Assembly (NCBI RefSeq): GCF_020400825.1
Contig: NZ_JAINVH010000005.1
Coordinates: 240,273 to 304,272 of the forward strand
Direction of reading: 5' to 3'
DNA: 64,000 nt
Source: Streptomyces sp. HPF1205
GTDB lineage: Bacteria > Actinomycetota > Actinomycetes > Streptomycetales > Streptomycetaceae
The translations under genes and the position numbers were made by a program. The notes below the pieces were generated by a model. That model saw only the letters and a program-made list of their open reading frames with translations, was not told the origin of the DNA and did not search any database. Shown one piece after another: positions 40,846 through 49,409 of the stretch; the first letter of the stretch is position 1; every line of letters starts with the position of its first letter.

Positions 40846-42875
40846 GCGTCTTCCGTCCCAACCGCACCTACCGGCCGGAACTCGACATCAGGCTCGGCCA
40901 CGGCGGCCCCTCCTGGCCCGTGCCCTCCTGGATCCGCCCGCCGGCCGAGGCGAGCGCCCCCAACGGGGAGACCTGGCTGGTCGTCATGGGGCGGCGAGCC
41001 GGCAAGACCTGGCTGGCCCGCGGCCTGGCCCACACGCGGCCCGAGGGCGGCACGCTCGTCGTCGACCTGCGCAGCCGAGCCGACGTCAAACGGCACCGGC
41101 TCGGCACGCTCACCGGCAGCAAGACCGCCCCTCCGCCCCTGCCGCCGGGCACCCTGGTGGTGGTGGACGAGCCCGCTCTCGGCCCGGGCGGCCCGGCCCC
41201 CGCCGACCTCGCGGCGGGCCTGCGCAGGGTACGGGAGTCCGGTGCGGTGCCGCTGGTCCTGCTCACCCCGGCCGAACACGCCCTGCTGCTGCCGCACCTG
41301 AGCGCCGACGCCTGGAAGGACGTCATCGTTCCGCCGGTCCTCGACGAGGAGGAGTGCGCCCGGATGGCCGCCCGCGCCCCCGACTGGGCGCCGCACCTGG
41401 TGGCCCGGCTGCGGGAGGCCGAGCCGGCCTGGCTGCACACCCCCTTCCTCCTCGAACTCGTCCTGGGGACCGGCGAGGAGCACCCCGGGCTGCGCGGCGA
41501 CCTTGAGGCGCTGACCGCGGCGGCCGTGGAGGAGGCCGAGGACCGGCACGAGTACGTGCGGCAGTGGTTCCACGACGGACTCGGCCCCGGCCACCGCGCC
41601 GCGCTGCGGGCCGCGCGATGGCGGGCGGCGGGCCTGCCCGTCGCGGACGTCACGCACGCGGAGGGCGGCGCCGGCGAGAGGGCGGCGGCCGGGCGCCGGG
41701 CCGAGGACCGGATGCCGGCCGGGCACCTGGCCGAGGACCCGGTGCTGGCCCGGCACCTGCCCGAGGTGCTGCGCGTGCACCACATCTCCGACCTGCACCA
41801 CGGCGGCAGCCTGCGCGACACCGTGGACGCGAAGGACGGCTCGCAGGCCGGCCGCAGACTCGCCGCCTTGGCGGGCGCCGGCACCCCCATGGACAGCTAC
41901 CTCGACCACCTGCGCCGGCTCGCGGCGCAGGGCCGCGCCCCGCACCTGGTGGTGGTCACCGGCGACGTGGTCAACCGGCCGCAGGACGACTGCGGACGGG
42001 CCGCCCGGGCCTGGCTCGCCGAAGTGGCCGGGCTACTCGCCCCGCACCGCGACCTGCGGGACGAGCCCCGCGTCCTGCTGGTCGGCGGCAACCACGACGT
42101 GTCCTGGGACCTCGCGCTCGACCCCTCGCCGCAGGCCAGGCACCGCTGGTTCGCCGAGGCCTTCGCCGACTACCCGCACCCCGACCTCCAGGAGGCCGAC
42201 CCCGCCCGGCGCACCCTGTACGTCGCCTATCCACGGGCCGGGCTGCGGTTCGCGCTGCTGGGCACCGCCGAGTCCGGCGGTGAGGTGGCCAAGGACACGG
42301 ACCGCGAGCGGCTCGGCGCGGTACGGGAGGCGTACCTGGCCGCGGGCCGTGACGCCGATGAGGAAGCGGTCGCGCGGATCGTCCACGACTTCGAGCGGCT
42401 CGACCCGGGCGTCGTCGACAGCGGCGTCCTGGACCGGCTCGCCGCGCAGGAGGGCTACGTGACGGTGGCCGCTCTGCACCACCCGCTGTCCCCCGTGCCG
42501 GCCGTGGAGGTCGCCCCGTACTCCGGCGTGGTCAACGCCGGGGTGGCCAAGCGGGCGCTGGCCGGGGCGGACACCTCGCTGGTCCTGCACGGCCACACCC
42601 ACCTGGCCTTCGCCGCCGCCGAGCGCTTCCTCGGGCCCGGCCGGCCCTGGACGATGCGGATCGCCGGGGCCCCGGCGCTCGCCAGCCGCGAGACCGACGA
42701 GCGCAACGGCTACAACGAGCTGTTCGTGGCCCGGGAAGGCACCCGGCACGCCCTCGCGGTGCGCACGGTGCGGCTCGACGGCGGCCGGTGGACCGGCGAG
42801 CCGGTCTTCGCCTTCCGGCCGGGCGCCGCGCGGGAGCACGACCTGGCCGACCTGTGCCGCGACGCGGCGGACTGA
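40842..42875 (+). CDS. P-loop NTPase fused to a calcineurin-like metallophosphoesterase
   Basis: A 677-residue protein, third of the trio, with ATG overlapping the previous stop (ATGA). Residues 40-250 resemble a reduced STAND-like NTPase: Walker A GRRAGKTW (50-57), LVVVDEPAL as Walker B. Residues 305-640 are a calcineurin-like phosphoesterase with every metal motif: SDLHHGG (Asp317, His319), VVTGDVVN, GGNHD (Asn417, His418, Asp419), AALHHPL and LHGHTH (His585, His587). Family members cut phosphomono- or diesters, including nucleic acids or cyclic nucleotides. The Walker A resembles that of the third module of the preceding protein (GPRRAGKTW), suggesting related partner domains. Confidence 0.82.
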   Translation: MSVFRPNRTYRPELDIRLGHGGPSWPVPSWIRPPAEASAPNGETWLVVMGRRAGKTWLARGLAHTRPEGGTLVVDLRSRADVKRHRLGTLTGSKTAPPPLPPGTLVVVDEPALGPGGPAPADLAAGLRRVRESGAVPLVLLTPAEHALLLPHLSADAWKDVIVPPVLDEEECARMAARAPDWAPHLVARLREAEPAWLHTPFLLELVLGTGEEHPGLRGDLEALTAAAVEEAEDRHEYVRQWFHDGLGPGHRAALRAARWRAAGLPVADVTHAEGGAGERAAAGRRAEDRMPAGHLAEDPVLARHLPEVLRVHHISDLHHGGSLRDTVDAKDGSQAGRRLAALAGAGTPMDSYLDHLRRLAAQGRAPHLVVVTGDVVNRPQDDCGRAARAWLAEVAGLLAPHRDLRDEPRVLLVGGNHDVSWDLALDPSPQARHRWFAEAFADYPHPDLQEADPARRTLYVAYPRAGLRFALLGTAESGGEVAKDTDRERLGAVREAYLAAGRDADEEAVARIVHDFERLDPGVVDSGVLDRLAAQEGYVTVAALHHPLSPVPAVEVAPYSGVVNAGVAKRALAGADTSLVLHGHTHLAFAAAERFLGPGRPWTMRIAGAPALASRETDERNGYNELFVAREGTRHALAVRTVRLDGGRWTGEPVFAFRPGAAREHDLADLCRDAAD

Positions 42876-42924
42876 GCGGGCCCGGACGGCCGGCCGGGGA
42901 CCGGCCCCGAAGAGACGGCCGACC

Positions 42925-43005
42925 GCGACCGGGACCGCCTGCCAGGACCGCGACAGCGACCGGGAGCGCCTGGCAGGACGGCGACCGCGACCGGGAGCGC
43001 CGGCC
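42925..43005. repeat. 31-bp tandem repeat between the operon end and fadD
   Basis: 2.6 imperfect copies of a 31-bp unit beginning GCGACCGGGA (42925-42955, 42956-42986, 42987-43005). It fills most of the 131-bp gap between convergent genes and may affect termination. Confidence 0.85.
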
Positions 43006-43006
43006 G

Positions 43007-44833
43007 TCACGTCCTGTACAGCGCCTCTATCTCCCGCGCGTAGGCGTTCTCGATCGCCCGCCGCTTCAGCTTCATCGAGGGGGTCAGGGTGCCGCGCTCC
43101 TCGGAGAACTGGGTGGCCAGGATGCGGAAGGTGCGGATCGACTCGGCCTGCGAGACCAGGGTGTTGGCCGCCACCACCGCCCGCCGGATCTCCTGCTCCA
43201 GGTCGGGGTCGTGCACCAACTCGGCCGGTGCCATCGGGGGCTTCTCGCGCATCGTCAGCCAGTGCGAGACGGCCTCCAGGTCCAGCGTGACCAGGGCCGC
43301 CACGTAGGGGCGGTTGTTGCCCACGCACACGCACTGCCCGACCAGCGGGTGCAGGCGCACCCGGTCCTCCAACGGCACCGGCGAGACGCTCTTGCCGCCG
43401 CTGGTCACCAGGATCTCCTTCTTGCGTCCGGTGATCGTCAGGTAGCCGTCCTCGTCGAGCGAGCCCAGGTCGCCGGTGGCCAGCCAGCCCTCGCGGAGCA
43501 CCTCGGCGGTCGCCTTCTCGTTGTTGAGGTAGCCCTGGAAGACCTGGCCGCCCTTCAGCCAGATCTCGCCGTCCTCGGCCACCGCCACGGTGGTGCCGGG
43601 CACCGGCAGCCCCACCGTGCCGAACCTGGTCTGTTCCGGCGGGTTGGCGGTGGCCGCCGCGGTCGTCTCGGTCAGCCCGTAACCCTCGTAGATGGTGACG
43701 CCGGCGCCGCAGAAGAACAGCCCGAGGCGGCGCTCCATCGCCGAGCCGCCGGAGATGCCGTGCCGGACCCGGCCGCCCAGGGCCGCCCGGACCTTGCTGT
43801 AGACCAGCTTGTCGTACATCTGGTGCTGCATCCGCAGGGTCGCGCTCGGCCCGGGGCCGGTGCCGAACGCCTTGTCCTCCATGGCCTCCGCGTAGCGCAC
43901 CGCGACCTCGACCGCCTTGTCGAAGGGGCCCAGCCGCCCGCTCAGTTCGGCCTTGCGGCGGGCGGCCTGGAAGACCTTCTCGAAGACGTACGGGACGGCC
44001 AGCACGAAGGTGGGCCGGAAGGCCGCGAAGTCCGGGATGAGGTCGGCGGCGGCCATGCTGGGCTGGTGGCCGAGCCGGATCCCGCTGCGGACGGCGGCCA
44101 CCTCGACCATGCGGCCGAAGACGTGGGCCAGCGGCAGGAAGAGGAGGGTGGAGGGCTCCTCGTTCGGCTTGCTGGCGAACACCGGCTCCCAGCGGGCCAC
44201 CACGTTGTCGCACTCGGCCATGAAGTTGGCGTGGGTGAGCACGCAGCCCTTGGGCCGGCCGGTGGTGCCCGAGGTGTAGATGATGGTGGCGATCGCGTCC
44301 GGGGTGACCGCGAGACGGTGGCGCTCGACCACCTCGTCGGCGACGTGCTCGCCGGCCCCGGCCAGCTCGGCGACGCAGTCGGCGTCCAGTTGCCACAGCC
44401 GGGTCAGCAGCGGCAGCTCGTCGACGGCCGCGCCGATCGTCATGGCGTGGTCCTCGTGCTCCACGATCGCCGCGACCGCGCCCGAGTCGTGCAGCATCCA
44501 GCGCACCTGCTCGGAGGAGGACGTCGGGTAGACCGGCACCGACTGGGCGCCGATCGCCCACAGCGCGAAGTCGAACAGCGTCCACTCGTAACGGGTGCGG
44601 GACATGATCGCGACCCGGTCGCCGAAGCGTATGCCCTCGGCGAGCAGTCCCTTGGCCACCGCGAGCACCTCGTCGCGGAACCGGGCGGCCGTCACGTCGT
44701 GCCAGCCGCCCTGCCCGTCCGAGCGGCCGAGCACCACGGCGTCCGGGCTCTGCCGGGCGTTGCCGAACACGGCATCCGCCAAGCCGCCCGCCTGGGGTGC
44801 AGTGGCCAGTGGAGGGACGGTGAACTGACGCAA
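43007..44833 (-). CDS. long-chain fatty acid-CoA ligase (AMP-dependent synthetase)
   Basis: A 608-residue ANL-superfamily enzyme. The P-loop TIIYTSGTTGRPKG (near 188-201), the YEGYGLTET motif, WLATGDLGSLDEDGYLTITGRKKE (A8/A9 region) and the near-terminal TPSMKLKRR lysine are all present. It activates a fatty acid to acyl-AMP and then acyl-CoA. Length matches FadD15-type actinobacterial enzymes. The start is a TTG at 44833 with AGGAG eight bases upstream. It is convergent with the SLATT operon and upstream of fdhD on the same strand, with 316 bp between. Confidence 0.9.
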   Translation of the reverse strand: MRQFTVPPLATAPQAGGLADAVFGNARQSPDAVVLGRSDGQGGWHDVTAARFRDEVLAVAKGLLAEGIRFGDRVAIMSRTRYEWTLFDFALWAIGAQSVPVYPTSSSEQVRWMLHDSGAVAAIVEHEDHAMTIGAAVDELPLLTRLWQLDADCVAELAGAGEHVADEVVERHRLAVTPDAIATIIYTSGTTGRPKGCVLTHANFMAECDNVVARWEPVFASKPNEEPSTLLFLPLAHVFGRMVEVAAVRSGIRLGHQPSMAAADLIPDFAAFRPTFVLAVPYVFEKVFQAARRKAELSGRLGPFDKAVEVAVRYAEAMEDKAFGTGPGPSATLRMQHQMYDKLVYSKVRAALGGRVRHGISGGSAMERRLGLFFCGAGVTIYEGYGLTETTAAATANPPEQTRFGTVGLPVPGTTVAVAEDGEIWLKGGQVFQGYLNNEKATAEVLREGWLATGDLGSLDEDGYLTITGRKKEILVTSGGKSVSPVPLEDRVRLHPLVGQCVCVGNNRPYVAALVTLDLEAVSHWLTMREKPPMAPAELVHDPDLEQEIRRAVVAANTLVSQAESIRTFRILATQFSEERGTLTPSMKLKRRAIENAYAREIEALYRT

Positions 44834-45149
44834 CAGGTGCTCTCCTAGGACCGCTTTGTGCGGGCCCGTAAGCTACCCGATCCCCTCGGGGAGCGGGAGG
44901 GGCCCGCAACGGCGCGGGTTTTCGGACATCTGTGCTGGTCGGTCCCGCCTTCCCTGGTGTGCCAAGGGGAACGCGCGCCGCAGCGCCGGTACGGGCCCGC
45001 CGGGAGCGGTGGTGGATCTCCACCAAATCTGCCCCGGCCGGTCACGGTCGCTCCACCCTCTGGCATCTCACACGTCCCACCGGCATCACCCGCTCGGCGG
45101 CTCGCCCGGCCGCCGGCCGCGCCCGCCGGGGCGGGGCGGGCCGCCCGGC
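44834..45149. other. 316-bp intergenic region
   Basis: Between fadD (start 44833) and fdhD (end 45150), both on the minus strand. It should contain the fadD promoter. No convincing gene; GC-rich inverted stretches near 45116-45150 may terminate fdhD. Confidence 0.5.
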
Positions 45150-45995
45150 TCAGTGCGCCGGCGTCGGCGTCAGCGCGAGGCGGTCCTCGCCCGCGTAGAC
45201 GTTCATGGAGCTGCCCCGCAGGAATCCCACCAGCGTCAGCCCGGACTCGGCCGCGAGGTCCACCGCGAGCGAGGACGGCGCCGAGACCGCGGCCAGCACC
45301 GGGATGCCCGCCATCACCGCCTTCTGGGCCAGCTCGAACGACGCCCGGCCCGACACCATCAGGATGCGGCCGGCCAGCGGCAGGCCCCCCTCCCGCAGCG
45401 CCCGCCCGACCAGCTTGTCGACGGCGTTGTGCCGCCCCACGTCCTCGCGCAGGTCGAGCAGCTCGCCCTCGGCGTCGAACAGCGCCGCCGCGTGCAGCCC
45501 GCCGGTCCGCTCGAAGACCTCCTGCGCCGCCCGCAGCCGCTCGGGAAGCGCCGCCAGCAGCTGCGGGGTCAGCCGCGGCTCGTCCGCCGCCGGCATCGGC
45601 AGGCGGGCGGCGGTGCGCACCGCGTCGAGACTGGCCTTGCCGCACAGCCCGCACGAGGACGAGGTGTAGACGTTGCGCTCCAGCGCGATGTCGGGCAGCG
45701 GCACACCGGGCGCCAGTGTCACGTCCACGACGTTGTACGTGTTCACGCCCTCCGCGGTCGCGCCCGCGCAGTAGACGACCGAGGCCACCTCGTCGGCCTT
45801 CGCCAGCACGCCCTCGCTGACCAGGAAACCGGTGGCGAGGTCGAAGTCGTGGCCGGGGGTGCGCATGGTGACCGCCAGGGGGCGGCCGTTCAGCCGGATC
45901 TCCAGCGGTTCCTCGGCGACCAGCGTGTCCGCCCGGTGACCGGCCGCACCTTCCCTGATCCGCAGTACCCGGCGCCGCTCGGTGACCCGTCCCAT
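45150..45995 (-). CDS. fdhD: formate dehydrogenase accessory sulfurtransferase FdhD
   Basis: A 281-residue FdhD. The hallmark YTSSSCGLCGK motif with its two functional cysteines is near residue 110, after EEPLEIRLNGRPL and HDFDLATGFLVSEGV; LREDVGRHNAVDKLVG and SGRASFELAQKAV follow. The protein passes sulfur from a cysteine desulfurase to the bis-MGD cofactor of formate dehydrogenase and related molybdoenzymes. No formate dehydrogenase gene lies in the window, but the molybdenum oxidoreductase near 2 kb is of a different cofactor type. The ATG at 45995 lies 142 bp from the divergent chorismate mutase gene. Confidence 0.93.
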   Translation of the reverse strand: MGRVTERRRVLRIREGAAGHRADTLVAEEPLEIRLNGRPLAVTMRTPGHDFDLATGFLVSEGVLAKADEVASVVYCAGATAEGVNTYNVVDVTLAPGVPLPDIALERNVYTSSSCGLCGKASLDAVRTAARLPMPAADEPRLTPQLLAALPERLRAAQEVFERTGGLHAAALFDAEGELLDLREDVGRHNAVDKLVGRALREGGLPLAGRILMVSGRASFELAQKAVMAGIPVLAAVSAPSSLAVDLAAESGLTLVGFLRGSSMNVYAGEDRLALTPTPAH

Positions 45996-46137
45996 GCCTC
46001 ACCAGTCCCCTGTCGTCCCTGTGGCCCGGCTTCCCGGCGGAGGGCCACCCCACACGGTTCAGCGTGTCATAGGGTGAACGCGAGCTCGCGGTGCAGCACC
46101 CTCCACGGACCTATCGATCAGGGGATGGCCTTCCGAG

Positions 46138-46473
46138 ATGAACGACCAGCCGACCGCCGAACACACCCTGGTGGGCGACGAGCAGGCGCTGGAGCGACTG
46201 CGGGCCCTGCGCGGCAGCATCGACAACCTGGACGCGGCCCTCGTGCACCTGCTCGCCGAGCGCTTCAAGTGCACGCAGCAGGTCGGGGAGCTGAAGGCCG
46301 CCCACAACCTGCCGCCCGCCGATCCCGCCCGCGAGGCCGACCAGATCGCCCGTCTGCGGCGGCTGGCCGCCGAGGCCAAGCTGGACCCGGCCTTCGCCGA
46401 GAAGTTCCTGAACTTCATCATCGACGAGGTGGTCCGCCACCACCGCGCCATCGCCGCCCGCCCGCGCGCCTGA
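46138..46473 (+). CDS. chorismate mutase (AroQ type)
   Basis: An 111-residue all-helical AroQ-class chorismate mutase: LRGSIDNLDAALVHLLAERF with the Arg and Asp active-site residues, then QVGELKAAHNLPPADPARE and the closing helix KFLNFIIDEVVRHH. The enzyme converts chorismate to prephenate for phenylalanine and tyrosine. Length and composition match Streptomyces orthologues. Upstream sequence ends in CGAG, a weak ribosome site. The tRNA-Leu gene follows 135 bp later on the same strand. Confidence 0.9.
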   Translation: MNDQPTAEHTLVGDEQALERLRALRGSIDNLDAALVHLLAERFKCTQQVGELKAAHNLPPADPAREADQIARLRRLAAEAKLDPAFAEKFLNFIIDEVVRHHRAIAARPRA

Positions 46474-46608
46474 TCCGGGCGGCCGTCCCCACCGGCACCC
46501 CCCTGACCTGCGCGGTCGCCAGCGGCAATCGCGGGTGAGGAGCACCGCCAATCCTTGGTATCGTTGGTCCCGTCACCACGGCCGCGCAGGTCGCGGTGGC
46601 ATGACCCG

Positions 46609-46691
46609 GTCCGGGTGGCGGAATGGCAGACGCGCTAGCTTGAGGTGCTAGTGCCCTTCGGGGCGTGGGGGTTCAAGTCCCCCCTCGGACA
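46609..46691 (+). tRNA. tRNA-Leu, anticodon GAG
   Basis: An 83-nt cloverleaf. The 7-bp acceptor stem pairs GTCCGGG with CTCGGAC (one G-U). The anticodon stem CTAGC/GCTAG encloses the loop TTGAGGT, so the anticodon is GAG. A long class II variable arm (GCCCTTCGGGGC) and GTTCAAGTC in the T arm are present. CCA is not encoded. A TATCGT-like -10 lies about 45 bp upstream. Confidence 0.95.
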
Positions 46692-46712
46692 CTCAGACGG
46701 ACACTTTTCCGA

Positions 46713-46743
46713 ACGGTGTCGGCCCATTCGCGGCCGGCACCGT
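46713..46743 (+). terminator. terminator of tRNA-Leu
   Basis: ACGGTGTCGGCC and GGCCGGCACCGT form a 12-bp stem with a single G-T pair and a 7-base loop, followed by TTTCG. It starts 22 bp after the tRNA. Confidence 0.8.
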
Positions 46744-46931
46744 TTCGTGTGTCACCGCCGGTCCGCCGGACATCACGTGTGTGACCGTCGTCACAGCGGC
46801 TTCCTGTCCGGCGGTGTCGATCGGCTCCGGGGCCGGGGCGTACACGGGGTGCGGCGATGAGCACCGGGAGTAGCCGCTGTTCCCGTGGTCTACCCCCTTC
46901 ACCGGGCTCCGTCCGGCCCCCGCCCCCGGCC

Positions 46932-47486
46932 TCATCCGCTCTCGGCGGTCCGCTCCGAGGCCGCCGCCAGCACGCCGAGCACCTCGGCGATCCGCTGCCG
47001 CGCCGCCGGATCGGTGATCAGGCCGTCCGCGCCGGTCGCCTCGCGCCCCACGGGCACGCGGACGCACGCCTCCTCCACGACGCGGGCGCCGGTGTAGCCC
47101 AGCACCATGCGCAAGGTGGCCTCCGCGCCACCGCCGCGGCCGGGAGCCGCCGCGTTGATCCAGCCCGTCGGCTTGTCGGAGATCTCGCTGCCGCCGACCG
47201 TCCAGTCCAGCAGGTTCTTGAACGAGCCGGGCAGTGTGCCCGCGTACTCCGGCGTGCACACCAGCAGCGCGTCCGCCGCGGCGATCGCGGCGCGCAACTC
47301 GGCGACGGAGGGCGGCAGCGGATCGGTGTCGTCGTCGGGGTTGAAGTGCGGCAGGGCGGCCAGGCCGCCGTACTTGACGGTGCGCAGGCGCGGCGGCGCC
47401 ACGGCCTGGGCGGTGCGCAGGACGGACTCGTTGGAGGAGCCGGCCCGCAGGCTGCCGGAGAGCAGGAGGATCACGGGAGTGGACAC
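46932..47486 (-). CDS. NADPH-dependent FMN reductase
   Basis: A 184-residue flavodoxin-fold protein: ILLLSGSLRAGSSNESVLRTA (FMN phosphate loop, residues 6-26), ALLVCTPEYAGTLPGSFKNLLDW (flavin-binding loop with PEY near 80) and the following GGSEISDKP. This is typical of the FMN_red family, which reduces FMN, azo dyes or quinones with NAD(P)H. The exact substrate is not determinable. It is divergent from the class IV aminotransferase gene, with 158 bp between. Confidence 0.88.
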   Translation of the reverse strand: MSTPVILLLSGSLRAGSSNESVLRTAQAVAPPRLRTVKYGGLAALPHFNPDDDTDPLPPSVAELRAAIAAADALLVCTPEYAGTLPGSFKNLLDWTVGGSEISDKPTGWINAAAPGRGGGAEATLRMVLGYTGARVVEEACVRVPVGREATGADGLITDPAARQRIAEVLGVLAAASERTAESG

Positions 47487-47644
47487 CCGCTCAACCTACC
47501 GGCGCCGGCATGCCGGGCTCGGCGTGGCCCGCCCGTGGCCGATCGCCCCGCGTACGGCCTCCCCCGCTGCCCGCGAGCCCGCCCCCGCACCTCATCCGCC
47601 GCTGCCCAAGTGGCCCACGGGACAGGTGACTTAAGGTGGGGCGT

Positions 47645-48433
47645 ATGACGGACTCACCGCTGATCGAGATCGACGGCGCCCCGGCGACCGTCGAGAGCCT
47701 GTCGCCCGCCCTCGCCGGGTACGGCCACTTCACGGCGATGCAGGTGCGCGGCGGCAAGGTGCGCGGCCTCGGCTTCCACTTGGAACGGCTGGACGGCGCA
47801 GGACGGGAGCTGTTCGGCTCGGGACTGGACGGCGACCTCGTCCGCGACCGGATCCGGCACGCGCTCGCCACCGCGGGCCGCACCGACGCGAGCGTCCGCG
47901 TCAACGCCTTCCAGCCGGTCGACGGCCCCGGAGAACACGTCGCCGTCATGGTTTCCGTCCGCCCGCCCGCGCACATGCCGGCCGGCCCGCAGCGGGTGAA
48001 GTCCGTGCCCTACCAGCGCCCGGTCGCCCACCTCAAGCACGTCGGCGGCTTCGGACAGGCGTACTGGGGCCGCCGGGTCGCGGCCCAGGGCTACGGCGAG
48101 GCGCTGCTGGTCGGCCCCGGCGGCCAGATCGCGGAAGGCGCCACCACCAACATCGGCTTCCTGACCGGCGACGGCGTCGTCTGGCCCGACGCGCCCCAAC
48201 TGCACGGCACCACCATGCGCGTCCTCGAACGCGAACTGGAGGCCGCCGGCATCCCCCAGAGCTGCCGCCCGGTCCGCCTCACCGACGTCCCCTCCTACGA
48301 GGGGGCCTTCCTGGCCAACTCCCGCGGAATCGCGCCGGTCGCCACGATCGACGGCATGACCGTACCCACGGGCGCGAAACTCCTCGCCAGGATCGGCGAA
48401 CTGTACGAGTCCGCCCCCTGGGACGAGATCTGA
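47645..48433 (+). CDS. class IV aminotransferase family protein (branched-chain/ADC-lyase-like)
   Basis: A 262-residue fold-type IV PLP enzyme. The Schiff-base lysine is in AHLKHVGGFGQAYW (Lys near 122). The fold begins with EIDGAPATVESLS and GYGHFTAMQV, and EGATTNIGF marks the cofactor site. Members include D-amino acid and branched-chain aminotransferases and aminodeoxychorismate lyase; the substrate is not determinable. The ATG follows TAAGGT by 8 bases, suggesting a leaderless message. It converges on the kinase gene with 19 bp between. Confidence 0.85.
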   Translation: MTDSPLIEIDGAPATVESLSPALAGYGHFTAMQVRGGKVRGLGFHLERLDGAGRELFGSGLDGDLVRDRIRHALATAGRTDASVRVNAFQPVDGPGEHVAVMVSVRPPAHMPAGPQRVKSVPYQRPVAHLKHVGGFGQAYWGRRVAAQGYGEALLVGPGGQIAEGATTNIGFLTGDGVVWPDAPQLHGTTMRVLERELEAAGIPQSCRPVRLTDVPSYEGAFLANSRGIAPVATIDGMTVPTGAKLLARIGELYESAPWDEI

Positions 48434-48452
48434 CGGGCGCCGGCCGTCCGCC

Positions 48453-49409
48453 TCACCGCCCGTCTGCGTCCCACCGCCCTCCCGCGGCCGGGCGGCCACC
48501 CACCACGGTCACCGCCTCCGCGCCCGCCGCGCACCCCGCCGCCACAGCGGCGGGCAGGTCGGCGCCCGTCAGCCGGGCCGCCAGCAGGGCGCCGGTGAAG
48601 GCGTCGCCGGCGCCCGTGCTGTCCACCGCGCGTCGCGGCAGCCCCGGTACGCGGGCGGTCACCCGGCCCCCGGCCGCGACCAGGGCTCCGTCCGCGCCCA
48701 GGGTGACCACCACCGTCGCCCCGCAGTGCACGCTCAACTCCTCGGCCGCGTCCGCCGGTTCCGCCCGCCCGGCCAGCAGGCACGCCTCCGCCGCGTTGGG
48801 CAGCAGCAGATCGGTCCCCGACACGGCGTCCAGGAAGCGGGCGGTGCCCAGCTCCCGCAGGAACCCGGCGGAGGCGGGATCGACGCTCAGCGCGAGGCCC
48901 CGCGCCCGGGCCGCCTTCGCGACCACAGCGGCGAGTTCCCGGCCGGGCGCGGAGAAGAACAGGTAACCGGACAGGTGGACGTGGCCCGTACCGTCCAGCA
49001 GCGCCTCGTCCCAGTCGTCCGGACCGAGCCGGACGGCGGCGCCGCTGTCGGTCACCAGGGTGCGTTCGGCCGCCGCGTCCACCAGGGCGATGACGACCGC
49101 CGTGGCGGCCTCGGCGTCCACGCGCAGCGCCGGCTCGACCCGCGCCGCCCGCAGCGCCTCCTCGTGCCAGGCGGCCCAGTCGGCGCCGACCCGGGCCAGC
49201 AGCCGCACCCGCGCCCCCCGGCGGGCCGCCCAGCAGGCGACGTTCCCGCCGGCGCCGCCGGGGCGCAGCGCGATCCGTGCCGCCGTGTCGGTGTGCGCGG
49301 CGAGCGGCGACCGGTGGAGCGCGACCACGTCCGTGACGACGTCCCCGATCACCAGGAGGGCGGCGGCCGGTGTGCCGTGCCGCGGCCGGTACGGGGACGG
49401 CCCGGTCAT
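48453..49409 (-). CDS. PfkB-family carbohydrate kinase, probable pseudouridine kinase
   Basis: A 318-residue ribokinase-like enzyme: ALRPGGAGGNVACWAARRG at the N-terminal sugar site and the C-terminal signature DSTGAGDAFTGALLAARL with its catalytic Asp (near residue 269). Family members phosphorylate sugars or nucleosides. Its ATG overlaps the stop of PsuG (ATGA), and this gene pair is the standard pseudouridine catabolism unit. The likely substrate is therefore pseudouridine, giving pseudouridine 5'-phosphate for PsuG. The substrate call is inference from context. Confidence 0.85.
   Translation of the reverse strand: MTGPSPYRPRHGTPAAALLVIGDVVTDVVALHRSPLAAHTDTAARIALRPGGAGGNVACWAARRGARVRLLARVGADWAAWHEEALRAARVEPALRVDAEAATAVVIALVDAAAERTLVTDSGAAVRLGPDDWDEALLDGTGHVHLSGYLFFSAPGRELAAVVAKAARARGLALSVDPASAGFLRELGTARFLDAVSGTDLLLPNAAEACLLAGRAEPADAAEELSVHCGATVVVTLGADGALVAAGGRVTARVPGLPRRAVDSTGAGDAFTGALLAARLTGADLPAAVAAGCAAGAEAVTVVGGRPAAGGRWDADGR

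Noticed and set aside
35998..42875. A type VII (ESX) secretion locus
   Set aside because: The FtsK-like ATPase resembles EccC/EssC, but no WXG100 proteins, EccB/D/E or mycosin genes lie near, and the neighbours are SLATT and a phosphoesterase.
46692..46931. Small genes after tRNA-Leu
   Set aside because: Short frames there have no ribosome site or domain, and the region begins with a terminator hairpin.
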